From Stutzerimonas stutzeri (lineage in GTDB: Bacteria > Pseudomonadota > Gammaproteobacteria > Pseudomonadales > Pseudomonadaceae): DNA of 64,000 nucleotides. The position numbers were made by a program, and so were the translations under genes. This document shows positions 1 to 9,357 of this stretch, one piece after another (position 1 is the first letter of the stretch; each line of letters begins with the position of its first letter). The notes under the pieces were generated by a model. The model made no database searches and was not told where the DNA came from. It saw only the letters and a list, made by a program, of their open reading frames with translations. The stretch is taken from the NCBI GenBank assembly GCA_002345575.1, contig DDVX01000017.1, forward strand, positions 186,001 through 250,000, read 5' to 3'.

Positions 1-929
1 CCCATGGTTTCGATCAGGCCGGAGAACATGCCCACGTCGGTGTATACCCAGCGCTCCACGGCGGTACGCGACTTGCGCGCTACCAGCACTACTTCGCTAA
101 CGAGGATGCCGGCGTTGGCGATTAGCGAGCGGCCCGGCTCGAGAATAATTTCCGGCAGATTGTCACCGAAGTCTTCCTTGAGGAAGCGAATGATCTCGTC
201 AGCGTAGGTTTCCAGGCTATTGGTGCGCGTGATGTAGTTGGCCGGAAAGCCGCCACCCATATTGATCATCTTCAGCTCGATGCCGTCTTCTTCCTTGAGG
301 CGCTCGAAGATCACCTTGACCTTGGCAATGGCTGCGTCCCACACGGAGATGTCACGCTGCTGCGAGCCGACGTGGAAGGAAATACCGTAAGGCTCCAGCT
401 TGAGCTGACGGGCGAGGATCAACAGGTCCATGGCCATATCGGTCTGGCAGCCGAACTTGCGCGACAGTGGCCAGTCGGCGGTGGTCGAACCTTCGGTGAG
501 GATGCGCACGTAGACTTTCGAGCCCGGCGCGGCCTTGGCGATGTTGCGCAGGTCGGCTTCCGAATCGGTGGCGAACATGCGCACGCCCTTCTCGTAGAAG
601 TAGCGGATGTCCTTGGCTTTCTTGATGGTGTTGCCGTAGCTGATGCGCTCGGGACCGACGCCACGGGACATCACCTTGTCCAGCTCGTAGATCGAAGCGA
701 TGTCGAAGCTTGAGCCCTTGTCCTTGAGCAAGTCGATGATCTCGACCGCCGGATTGGCCTTGACCGCATAGTAGACCTTGGCGAACTCGAAGCCGGCGCG
801 CAGATCGTCGTAGGCCTTGTCGATGGTGGCGGTATCGATGACGACGAAGGGCGTTTCCTTCTCGTCAGCGAATGACTTCATCTTCTGGAAAGTGGCGCGA
901 GAATAATAGTCTTCGATCTTGATCGACAT
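1..929 (-). CDS. speC: Lysine/ornithine decarboxylase (5' part; gene runs off the window start)
   Basis: A PLP-dependent decarboxylase of the alanine-racemase-like fold (fold type III) that makes putrescine or cadaverine for polyamine synthesis in the cytoplasm. About 309 of an expected ~387 residues are present and the C-terminus lies before base 1. The PLP lysine is in the YYAVKANP motif (Lys57). Further along are the SFDIAS segment, the FHVGSQ segment and the glycine-rich MINMGGGFP phosphate-binding loop. The start chosen gives MSIKIEDYY; an ATG four bases upstream is out of frame. The sequence closely resembles what I remember of P. aeruginosa PA4519. Whether lysine or ornithine is preferred cannot be read from this part. 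The gene is transcribed away from the TonB receptor, with a 447-bp gap between the two. Confidence 0.93.
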   Translation of the reverse strand, partial: MSIKIEDYYSRATFQKMKSFADEKETPFVVIDTATIDKAYDDLRAGFEFAKVYYAVKANPAVEIIDLLKDKGSSFDIASIYELDKVMSRGVGPERISYGNTIKKAKDIRYFYEKGVRMFATDSEADLRNIAKAAPGSKVYVRILTEGSTTADWPLSRKFGCQTDMAMDLLILARQLKLEPYGISFHVGSQQRDISVWDAAIAKVKVIFERLKEEDGIELKMINMGGGFPANYITRTNSLETYADEIIRFLKEDFGDNLPEIILEPGRSLIANAGILVSEVVLVARKSRTAVERWVYTDVGMFSGLIETM

Positions 930-1217
930 GCATGGCTCCAGGTTAAGGAAACGGAATCTAAATTAGGGAATGGGCGCATATGCCCAGTTCGAACGCCTGA
1001 TCAGTTTCCCCACTTTGGTTCGCCTACTTCCCAAGGCATGTCGCCGAGTACTCTTGCGAGTCTCTCGTCGTCAGTACTTGAGCCGGATGGATCGTTGCCA
1101 GCATGGACGTTCGGGCGCGAACCATAAGACCAAGCGTCACGGGGGTCAAGCGCCGATTTTCACTGTTTATCACAGCTGGAATACAGCACTGTTTCAGCGG
1201 GCCCGCCTGCTCCTTTC

Positions 1218-1253
1218 GGGAATTATTCCCGGTCATTCTCGGGAAAAATTCCC
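1218..1253. promoter_or_regulatory. Tandem palindromes, candidate operator upstream of the TonB receptor gene
   Basis: Two near-identical palindromes, GGGAATTATTCCC (1218-1230, perfect) and GGGAAAAATTCCC (1241-1253), lie with centres 23 bp apart, about two helical turns. They sit 124-159 bp before the receptor start in the otherwise featureless 930-1376 gap. They do not match the Fur consensus well, nor the Zur or LexA boxes I know. The arrangement suggests a pair of dimer-binding sites, but the regulator is unknown. The rest of this gap shows no gene I can support. Confidence 0.4.
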
Positions 1254-1376
1254 GCCGGCATTCTCCAACGAAGCCCAACAAAAGTATTAAGTCAACGGAG
1301 CCATCGGTCAGTTCCCGGTCACTACCGGCTGATCGACCATGAGCCGCGAAAAGCTGCCCAACAAAGGACAACAATC

Positions 1377-3503
1377 ATGAGCTCCCGTCACTCTCCGTCG
1401 CTTCTCAAGCTATCCGTGCTGATGTGCATGCCTGCCCTGGCGATGGCCCAGCAAGAAGCCACGCCGCTGGAACTGCCCAGTCTCGACGTCCGCAGCCTGG
1501 TCCCCGAAAACGTTCAGGGAATGCCGGGTGCGGCCAACCTGCTGACAAGGGAAACCGTCGACACCTACAAGCCCTACAGCCTGCACGACGCGCTGGACTT
1601 CGTACCCGGTGTGCGCACCATTGATGACGACGTGCTCGGCCTGCGTTCAGGCATCGGCGTACGCGGCGCCCCGCCACGGCGTTCGCGCAAGGTGCTGCTG
1701 CTCGAAGACGGCACGCCCATCAACAACAGCGCCTATCTCGATTCCGGTGCCCATTACACGCCGCCGATGCAACGCCTGGAACAGGTAGAAGTACTCAAGG
1801 GCGCCGGCCAGATTATTCATGGCCCGCTGAACAACCACGGCATCATCAACTTCCGCAACCTGCGCCCCACAGCCGAGCCGGAAACCCGGGTCGAACTGGC
1901 CGGCGGCAACCTGGATAGCAAATTGCAGCACGTCATGCACCGCCGCACGGAAGGTGATGTGGGCATGGTGTTCTCCTACACAGGCCGTGAAGGCGACGGC
2001 ACCTTCGATGTCGAAGAGCACGAATTCGACGACTTCTACGGCGGCCTCGAATGGCAGCTCAACGACAGCCACCAGCTCGCCGCCTCGGCCACCTATTTCC
2101 GCGAACGCTCCCAGGGCTACGACGAGAGCAACCTCTCGCTGCAGCAGTACCGCGAAGACCCGCGCGGCAAGAAGCGCCTGGATGAAGGCCGCGAGTACAA
2201 CAACATCTCGGTGGACTACTACAAGCTCGACCTGACCCACAACTACCAGATCAGCGACGACGTGCGCCTGTCCTCCAAGGTCTTCGCCACCGAGCTGGAT
2301 CGCCCGCGCTTCCAGACCCGCGGCACCTCACCCGAGGAAGGCGGCGTGATGGAAGGCCGTGATCGCCGCTACCACACTCTGGGCCTGGACAGCCGCCTGG
2401 ACATTGGTGGTATTTCCGCACTCGGCCTCGACCATCGCATCCAGACCGGCATCCGTTACGAGAAGCACCGCTTCGCCGACCGCCGCCCGGTGGGTCGCCC
2501 TGGCGAAACCCTGAAGGAAGGCAACCGTGGCGAGATCTACGCCCGTGCCGGCGAAGATGGCTATACCCGCGATGGCCGCCTGATGACCTACGACGCCGAG
2601 GCCATCTCCGCCTTCGCCCAGAACACCATCAGCCGGGGCGACTGGGCCATTACCCCAGGCCTGCGCTTCGAGACTTTCAACCAGTACAACAAGACCAACT
2701 TCCGCCCCGGCGATGACGACGAAGGAACCACCAAAAAAGACAGCAATACCCTGCTGCTGCCAGGTATCAGCCTGCTCTACAGCGGCTTCGAAAACAGCGA
2801 AATCTACGCCGGCATCCACCGTGGCTACGCTCCAGCCTCGGCTCGCAGTGACGAATTCCCGCTAACTCCGGAAACCGGCATCAACAGCCAGATCGGTCTA
2901 CGCAGCAGCGCGATCAAGGGGGTAGGTCTGGATATGGCGCTGTTCTACAACCGTATCGAGGACACCCTGATCCGTGCAGAGGTCGACAGCTTCGGTGATG
3001 CCCGCTTCGTCAACGCCGCCGACTCGCGCGTCTACGGTCTAGACCTGGGCGCACGCGTGGACTCCTGGGCCTGGTACGACTCGCCGCTGAACGTCTTCGC
3101 TGAAGCAGCAATGAACTACACCAACGCCAAGTTCAGCAAAGGTCCGCTCAAAGGCAACGACGTTCCGGAAATCCCGCGATTGAGCGGCAGCCTGACTCTG
3201 GGCATGGAACACACCGCCGGTTGGCACCTGAGCGCCACCGTCAGCCACTTCGGTGCGTTCTATACCGATATCGAGAACACCCGCCCGATCACCGCCGACG
3301 GAGAGGAAGAGGATGCCGGTCGCGTGCCCAGCCATACCCTGCTGTCCGCACGCGCCAGCTACAAGCTGCCGACACGTCTGGATACCACGCTCTGGGTCCA
3401 AGGTCGCAACCTGACCGACAAGCTGTACATCGCCGACATCCAGGAAGGCATCCGTCCCGGTGCGCCGCGCTCGGTGCTTGCAGGCGTGACCTTCAACTTC
3501 TGA
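1377..3503 (+). CDS. TonB-dependent outer-membrane receptor (FecA/siderophore-receptor type)
   Basis: A 708-residue outer-membrane active transporter, expected to import a ferric siderophore or similar metal chelate using TonB-ExbBD energy. Residues 1-24 form a Sec signal peptide ending ALAMA. A plug domain follows at about residues 55-165, with the typical LEQVEVLKGAGQ and GIINF segments. The remainder is a 22-strand barrel rich in alternating aromatic residues, ending in the usual terminal Phe (TFNF). There is no N-terminal signalling (STN) domain and no adjacent sigma/anti-sigma pair, so it is probably not a surface-signalling transducer. The substrate cannot be assigned from sequence alone; ferric citrate-like or another siderophore are both possible. 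A strong hairpin follows the stop codon. Confidence 0.88.
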   Translation: MSSRHSPSLLKLSVLMCMPALAMAQQEATPLELPSLDVRSLVPENVQGMPGAANLLTRETVDTYKPYSLHDALDFVPGVRTIDDDVLGLRSGIGVRGAPPRRSRKVLLLEDGTPINNSAYLDSGAHYTPPMQRLEQVEVLKGAGQIIHGPLNNHGIINFRNLRPTAEPETRVELAGGNLDSKLQHVMHRRTEGDVGMVFSYTGREGDGTFDVEEHEFDDFYGGLEWQLNDSHQLAASATYFRERSQGYDESNLSLQQYREDPRGKKRLDEGREYNNISVDYYKLDLTHNYQISDDVRLSSKVFATELDRPRFQTRGTSPEEGGVMEGRDRRYHTLGLDSRLDIGGISALGLDHRIQTGIRYEKHRFADRRPVGRPGETLKEGNRGEIYARAGEDGYTRDGRLMTYDAEAISAFAQNTISRGDWAITPGLRFETFNQYNKTNFRPGDDDEGTTKKDSNTLLLPGISLLYSGFENSEIYAGIHRGYAPASARSDEFPLTPETGINSQIGLRSSAIKGVGLDMALFYNRIEDTLIRAEVDSFGDARFVNAADSRVYGLDLGARVDSWAWYDSPLNVFAEAAMNYTNAKFSKGPLKGNDVPEIPRLSGSLTLGMEHTAGWHLSATVSHFGAFYTDIENTRPITADGEEEDAGRVPSHTLLSARASYKLPTRLDTTLWVQGRNLTDKLYIADIQEGIRPGAPRSVLAGVTFNF

Positions 3504-3513
3504 CAGGTTCGAC

Positions 3514-3541
3514 GAGTGGCCTTCCACCCGGAAGGCCACTC
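3514..3541 (+). terminator. Hairpin after the TonB receptor gene
   Basis: A perfect 11-bp stem GAGTGGCCTTC / GAAGGCCACTC with a 6-base loop starts 11 bases after the receptor stop. No T-run follows, so termination is probable rather than certain. Confidence 0.55.
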
Positions 3542-3625
3542 CTGACCCACCACCTGTCGGATTCGCCTGCGGCGTATCCAACCTACGCCCCAGCCAGGTC
3601 GCCGCATGTGGTGATCGACGGGGCC

Positions 3626-3710
3626 TTGTAGGCAAGAATTTATTCGCGCGCTTTTAGCGAAACCAGATCTGCCGCAAAAGCAAAGCTCGCGAACAGGTTT
3701 GCTCCCACAA
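3626..3710. repeat. Degenerate inverted REP pair (BIME-like)
   Basis: The segments TTGTAGGCAAGAATTTATTC (from 3626) and, on the opposite strand, TTGTGGGAGCAAACCTGTTC (from 3710) are diverged inverted copies. Each is followed by CGCG or CGCGA. This resembles the Pseudomonas REP pattern of a GTAGGAGC-type head followed by a short stem. It lies in the 350-bp gap between the TonB receptor and prfC, which otherwise holds only the prfC leader. Confidence 0.5.
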
Positions 3711-3854
3711 TGGGAATAAGGCAGCGTTTTCATCTTCTCTTGCACCCGCTCATGCAATTGCCTTGAGCTTCACCCCTACAGTTCGCGACCTGCAAATACG
3801 AGTCACGTATAATCGGCGACTTTTCCGTTTTGCCAAAAGCAGGTTTTGCCTTTC

Positions 3855-5438
<1,584 letters not shown>

Positions 5439-5575
5439 TTCGCGCCGGGCTCGGATGGATTGCGCGTTCCATCGCTCCGTAGGACGGAGTCGCCGAAAGC
5501 GCTTCCGTCGCTTGTCGCTGACCCGACACGCGGATGATCGGTCACCGCAAAACCCGCACAACTCATCGAGGCCCC

Positions 5576-5884
5576 ATGAACCTGCCTGTCATTATCGCCC
5601 GCCTACATGCCATCCGCGATCGCAACGACTGGCAGCGTTTCCACAGTCCGAAGAACCTGGCCATGGCCGCCAGTGTGGAGATGTCGGAGCTGGTGGAAAT
5701 CTTCCAGTGGCTCACCGAGGACCAGTCTCGCCAGCTGCCTGCCGACAAGCTGGAACACGCCGGGCAGGAAGTCGGCGACATCCTCATGTACCTGTTGTTG
5801 ATGTGCAGCGAGCTGGGTATCGACATGGAGCAGGCGCTGCTGGCCAAGCTGGCCGACAACGAACGGCGGTTCGCTCATGAATGA
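5576..5884 (+). CDS. MazG-like nucleotide pyrophosphohydrolase
   Basis: A small all-alpha NTP pyrophosphohydrolase (102 residues) of the MazG/RS21-C6 group, likely hydrolysing non-canonical or excess dNTPs to the monophosphate. The family signature is visible as the acidic EMSELVEIFQW segment near residues 36-46 and the EVGDILMYLL segment near 66-75, which would bind magnesium. The start at 5576 gives MNLPVIIARLH; an in-frame ATG 42 bases upstream would add an unlikely basic leader. Its stop overlaps the start of cmoM by eight bases, so the two are probably co-transcribed and translationally coupled. The exact substrate is unknown. Confidence 0.85.
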   Translation: MNLPVIIARLHAIRDRNDWQRFHSPKNLAMAASVEMSELVEIFQWLTEDQSRQLPADKLEHAGQEVGDILMYLLLMCSELGIDMEQALLAKLADNERRFAHE

Positions 5885-6626
5885 TCGCCATTTCGACGAG
5901 CTGGCCACTCGCTTCGCGGAGAAAATCTACGGTGGCACCAAGGGTGTGATCCGCCTCGCGGTGCTACAGGCGGACCTTGCCGAGGTGTTGCCGCAGCGCC
6001 CGTTGCGCGTGTTGGATATCGGCGCCGGGCTTGGCCATATGGGCCTCTGGCTAGCGCAGCATGGCCATGAGGTCACTCTGGCCGAGCCAGCCGAGCCGAT
6101 GCTCGACGGTGCCCGCGAGCGCTTTGCCAGTGCCGGCCAGGCGGCGACCTTTATCCAGGCGCCCTGGCAGGAAGTGGAGCAGCACGTCGAAGGCCGCTTC
6201 GATCTGATCCTCTGTCACGCGGTATTGGAGTGGCTGGCCGAACCCGCGGCGATCCTGCCGGTACTGCACCGCCTGGTCGCCACCGATGGCTGGCTATCGC
6301 TGGCCTTCTACAACCGCGACGCGCTGATCTATCGCAATCTGCTAAAGGGCCACTTCAAGAAGCTGCGCCGCGAGGATTTTGCCGGCGAACGCCAGAGCCT
6401 GACCCCGCAACGCCCACTTGATCCCCGCGAGGTGGGAGCGCAACTTGCACCCTACTGGCGAGTCGAAACCAGCAGTGGCGTGCGGATTTTTCATGACTAC
6501 ATGCCCGGCGACTTCCAGACCCGCGCCGCGCAGAAAGAACTGGTGGACATGGAGTTGGCCTATCGCCGACACCCCGCATTTGCCGGCCTGGGGCGCTATC
6601 TGCACTGGCTATGTCGACCGCTCTGA
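5877..6626 (+). CDS. cmoM: tRNA 5-carboxymethoxyuridine methyltransferase
   Basis: A class I SAM-dependent methyltransferase (249 residues). In Escherichia coli, CmoM methylates cmo5U34 to mcmo5U34 in certain tRNAs. The sequence follows CmoM (formerly SmtA) throughout: an N-terminal FDELATRFAEKIYGGTKG segment, the SAM-binding VLDIGAGLGHMG loop near residue 45, LILCHAVLEW, LSLAFYN and the C-terminal VRIFHDYM segment. It overlaps the MazG-like gene by eight bases. The adjacent lipoprotein gene starts 15 bases after the stop. Confidence 0.9.
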   Translation: MNDRHFDELATRFAEKIYGGTKGVIRLAVLQADLAEVLPQRPLRVLDIGAGLGHMGLWLAQHGHEVTLAEPAEPMLDGARERFASAGQAATFIQAPWQEVEQHVEGRFDLILCHAVLEWLAEPAAILPVLHRLVATDGWLSLAFYNRDALIYRNLLKGHFKKLRREDFAGERQSLTPQRPLDPREVGAQLAPYWRVETSSGVRIFHDYMPGDFQTRAAQKELVDMELAYRRHPAFAGLGRYLHWLCRPL

Positions 6627-6640
6627 ACTGGGAGGCATCG

Positions 6641-7249
6641 ATGCTCAAGCACACTGCGTTATCTCTGCTCTGCCTGAGCCTCGCGGCCTGCCAGAGCAGC
6701 AACCCCTACACCAGCGAATCCGCGCCGATCCCGCCGGCGCCGCCTATCGAGCAAATCCAGTCGCCCATCTATCCAGCCACACCGCGTGACTTTGCCAGCT
6801 ACCAGAGCTGGAGCTGGCGCACCCCGCCCGCCGGCGCGGCCTCGCTTGCTGGCGAAGAACTGCAGGAAATGGTCGCCAGCGCACTTGATCAGCGCGGCCT
6901 GCGCCCGGCGCCGAGCGGCGCCCAGGGCGATGTACAGGTATCTGCCAGCGCCAGCCTGCAAACGCGGGTGCGGCAGGTCTATGATGATTACGGCCCCCGC
7001 GTCGGCGTGGGTCGCTATGGTGGCGGTTATGGATACGGCAGCGGATACGGTGTCGGCACCAGCGCACCCATCGTGCGCAATTACGAAGAAGAAGTAATGG
7101 CGGTGCGCATCGAGCTGTTTGACAGTGCGTCCGGGCTGTCCGTCTGGAGCAACCGCGCCGAATCCCGTAGCACTGGCAAACAGGCCGAACGCAAGGATGC
7201 AGCCCGCGAGGCGATCAATCGCGCCATGGCCGGCTACCCGCCGCGCTGA
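6641..7249 (+). CDS. DUF4136 lipoprotein
   Basis: A 202-residue predicted outer-membrane or periplasmic lipoprotein. The signal peptide ends in the lipobox LAAC with Cys17 as the lipidated residue. The DUF4136 pattern is visible: DFASYQSWSW early, L..RGL in the middle, and VRIELFD..SGLSVW late. A glycine/tyrosine-rich stretch (YGGGYGYGSGYG) near residues 126-140 looks like a flexible loop. The start at 6641 has GGGAGG ten bases before it; an earlier in-frame ATG at 6611 lies inside cmoM. Function unknown. A paralogue follows directly. Confidence 0.82.
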   Translation: MLKHTALSLLCLSLAACQSSNPYTSESAPIPPAPPIEQIQSPIYPATPRDFASYQSWSWRTPPAGAASLAGEELQEMVASALDQRGLRPAPSGAQGDVQVSASASLQTRVRQVYDDYGPRVGVGRYGGGYGYGSGYGVGTSAPIVRNYEEEVMAVRIELFDSASGLSVWSNRAESRSTGKQAERKDAAREAINRAMAGYPPR

Positions 7250-7294
7250 AGCCGCCGGTCCGGCGAATAGGGTTTTTACCGAGGAGATATCGAA

Positions 7295-7855
7295 ATGCTC
7301 CGAACACTGATGATGCTCCCTCTGCTGATGCTGTTGGCAGCCTGCCAGAACGTTCAGGTGCAGCGTGATTTCGATCCGCAGCGAGACTACGCCGCCTATC
7401 GCAGCTGGGACTGGCAGGAACCGGGCCTGCAATACCGCCCGGATGATCCACGCATCCAGAGCGATCTCACCGAACAGCGCATCCGCAGTGCGGTAGCTGA
7501 GCAACTCGATCAACGCGGCTTGCGTAAGGCACAGGCCGGCGGCGACGCGGACCTACGCGTGCAGGTCTGGCTCATCGTCGAGCAGCGCACCCAGCAATAC
7601 ACCACTACCTCGATGGGCGCCTGGGGTAGCCCGTGGCACGGCTACTGGGGCGGGCCGATGTATACCGACATGCGCACCCTGGATTACCAGGTCGGCACCC
7701 TGCAAATAGATTTTTACGACGCCGACGACGGCAAGCTGGTTTGGCGTGGCAGCACCGAGCAAACCCTGCGCAGCAATCCCGGCGGTCCGCAGGAGCGCAC
7801 CGACATGTTCCGCGAGGCCGTGACTAGGGTGCTATCGCAGTATCCGCCGCACTGA
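7295..7855 (+). CDS. DUF4136 lipoprotein, tandem paralogue
   Basis: A 186-residue lipoprotein with lipobox LAAC (Cys17) and the same DUF4136 organisation as its upstream neighbour: DYAAYRSWDW, LDQRGL, LQIDFYDADDGKLVW, and a C-terminal EAVTRVLSQYPPH. The middle loop is rich in Trp and Gly (WGSPWHGYWGG). A ribosome-binding site (GAGGAG) precedes the ATG. The pair looks like an old tandem duplication. Function unknown; an envelope role is inferred only from lipidation. Confidence 0.82.
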   Translation: MLRTLMMLPLLMLLAACQNVQVQRDFDPQRDYAAYRSWDWQEPGLQYRPDDPRIQSDLTEQRIRSAVAEQLDQRGLRKAQAGGDADLRVQVWLIVEQRTQQYTTTSMGAWGSPWHGYWGGPMYTDMRTLDYQVGTLQIDFYDADDGKLVWRGSTEQTLRSNPGGPQERTDMFREAVTRVLSQYPPH

Positions 7856-7867
7856 GGCGACGGGCCG

Positions 7868-8806
7868 TCACTTGCGCTCGAATGCGTAAAACAGGTTGGG
7901 CTCGCTGACTAGGTACAGATCGCCACGCGCATCAAAGGTCATGCCCTCGGCCTGGGGCACGCTGTTCTTGAGCCCGGCAAAGCCACCCCAGAGCGAACGA
8001 AAGCTGACCAGATTGCCGTCGCCATCCAGCTCCATCAGCATCTTCGCTTCCTCGCTGAGTAACACGAGGTGCCCGGTTCGCTCATCGAAGTGCACCGAAG
8101 CCAGATCGCTGGCCATATCCTTGTCCTCAATCCAGGCTTCACGGTCGATGACCTTCAGGTTCATCTGGCCATTCAGACTGGCCTTGATGCCCTGGATTTC
8201 GTAGAGCTTGCGCGGTGAGTGCTCCTTGACCACAAACAGTCGATCCGCACGCCGGTCGTAGCCGACACCCTCGAAACCATTATTGTCGCCATCCCCTATT
8301 GCCAGCGTGATAGATGCATAGTCTTCACGCCTGAGTGCGCTTGGCGCATCCGGTACCGGCACGATCACCAGTGATTGGCTGCGTTCCTCTGCAAGCACCA
8401 ACAGACCATCGCCGAGGTATGTGATGCCCTCGACATCCGAGAAGCCGCGTAACGGATAACGCGCGAGGAACTCGCCATTCCTGTCTAGCGCGATCAACTC
8501 TTCGGGATTGTTTACCACCGCCCAGAGATGGTTTCGGCGCTCATCGAAGGTCAGCCCCGAGAGGTTGTTGACGACCGTCTCCACCGGCAATGCGTCGACC
8601 CGCACTTCATACTCTGGCAGCCAAAGGCTGCGTGCCTCCCAACTATTTTCGTGCCAGGCGGACTTGATGCTGTAGAAAGCTCGCTCATCCAGGTGCATCG
8701 CAAACGCGGCATAGAACAGGCCAGCAAACAAAAGGCTCAGCGCCCACAGTTTTTTCGGGGAGACTCCGAAAAGCCCTGAAGAACGCACCCCAGTATGGAT
8801 CGCCAT
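7868..8806 (-). CDS. SdiA-regulated family beta-propeller protein, membrane-anchored
   Basis: A 312-residue protein with one N-terminal membrane segment (about residues 19-37). The rest is periplasmic and resembles the SdiA-regulated family (YjiK type). Repeating propeller-like blades can be seen, for example LSGLTFDERRNHLWAV, EGITYLGDGLLVL, NGFEGVGYD and LASVHFDERTGHLVLLS. The repeated acidic D-x-D-G-N motifs could bind calcium. The gene converges on the DUF4136 pair with 12 bases between stops. Biochemical function unknown. Confidence 0.75.
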   Translation of the reverse strand: MAIHTGVRSSGLFGVSPKKLWALSLLFAGLFYAAFAMHLDERAFYSIKSAWHENSWEARSLWLPEYEVRVDALPVETVVNNLSGLTFDERRNHLWAVVNNPEELIALDRNGEFLARYPLRGFSDVEGITYLGDGLLVLAEERSQSLVIVPVPDAPSALRREDYASITLAIGDGDNNGFEGVGYDRRADRLFVVKEHSPRKLYEIQGIKASLNGQMNLKVIDREAWIEDKDMASDLASVHFDERTGHLVLLSEEAKMLMELDGDGNLVSFRSLWGGFAGLKNSVPQAEGMTFDARGDLYLVSEPNLFYAFERK

Positions 8807-8992
8807 GGTTTATCTCGTGAGGTGGCAGGCTGACAGCCTGCCCTGAAAGGATTACAGCCAGATGACACTACACCGGGCTCAACAGCCAAGCATTGACCGA
8901 CCGATAAGGTTCAAGTTCAAACAGCGCTGGGAACTGCTAGCCCGATTGATAGCCCAATGCCCTGGCAGCCGTGCGAGCGACAGGAGAGCAGC

Positions 8993-9286
8993 ATGCGAGT
9001 GGAAGGCTTTTTCGAGTGGTTGGGCGAGGCGCTCGGCACCGTGATTCGTTACATAGTTGATGTCTTGAGCGGCATCTTCGGCTTTCTGGCAGGCGCTGGA
9101 AGCAACTTTCTGCAGGGCCTGTCACGCACCCTGGGCATCGACCAGTCGCTGATTAGCGTGGGTGCTCTGCTCATCGGCCTGATGCTGCTAGCAGCGGCGC
9201 TACGCGCTCTGTTGCGAGGCTCGATCATCGCCGCGCTAATCTGGCTGTTTCTGGGGCTGTGGCTATTGAGCTGGCTGATTCACTAA
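8993..9286 (+). CDS. Small membrane protein, unknown function
   Basis: 97 residues with an amphipathic N-terminus (MRVEGFFEWLGEAL) and strongly hydrophobic segments at about 52-68 (LISVGALLIGLMLLAAA) and 74-95 (SIIAALIWLFLGLWLLSWL). AGGAGA lies six bases before the ATG. I do not recognise a family. It precedes the MATE gene by 71 bases on the same strand. Confidence 0.65.
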   Translation: MRVEGFFEWLGEALGTVIRYIVDVLSGIFGFLAGAGSNFLQGLSRTLGIDQSLISVGALLIGLMLLAAALRALLRGSIIAALIWLFLGLWLLSWLIH

Positions 9287-9357
9287 CAGCCTGCTGGCGC
9301 GCGCTTGGCTTGAATCCTCTTCCGGTATGATGGCCTGCTGTTCTTTGGAGGCCCGCA

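Noticed and set aside
970..1374. Overlapping open frames on both strands in the gap before the TonB receptor gene
   Set aside because: No family resemblance, no ribosome-binding site and conflicting frames; the gap is better read as a promoter region.
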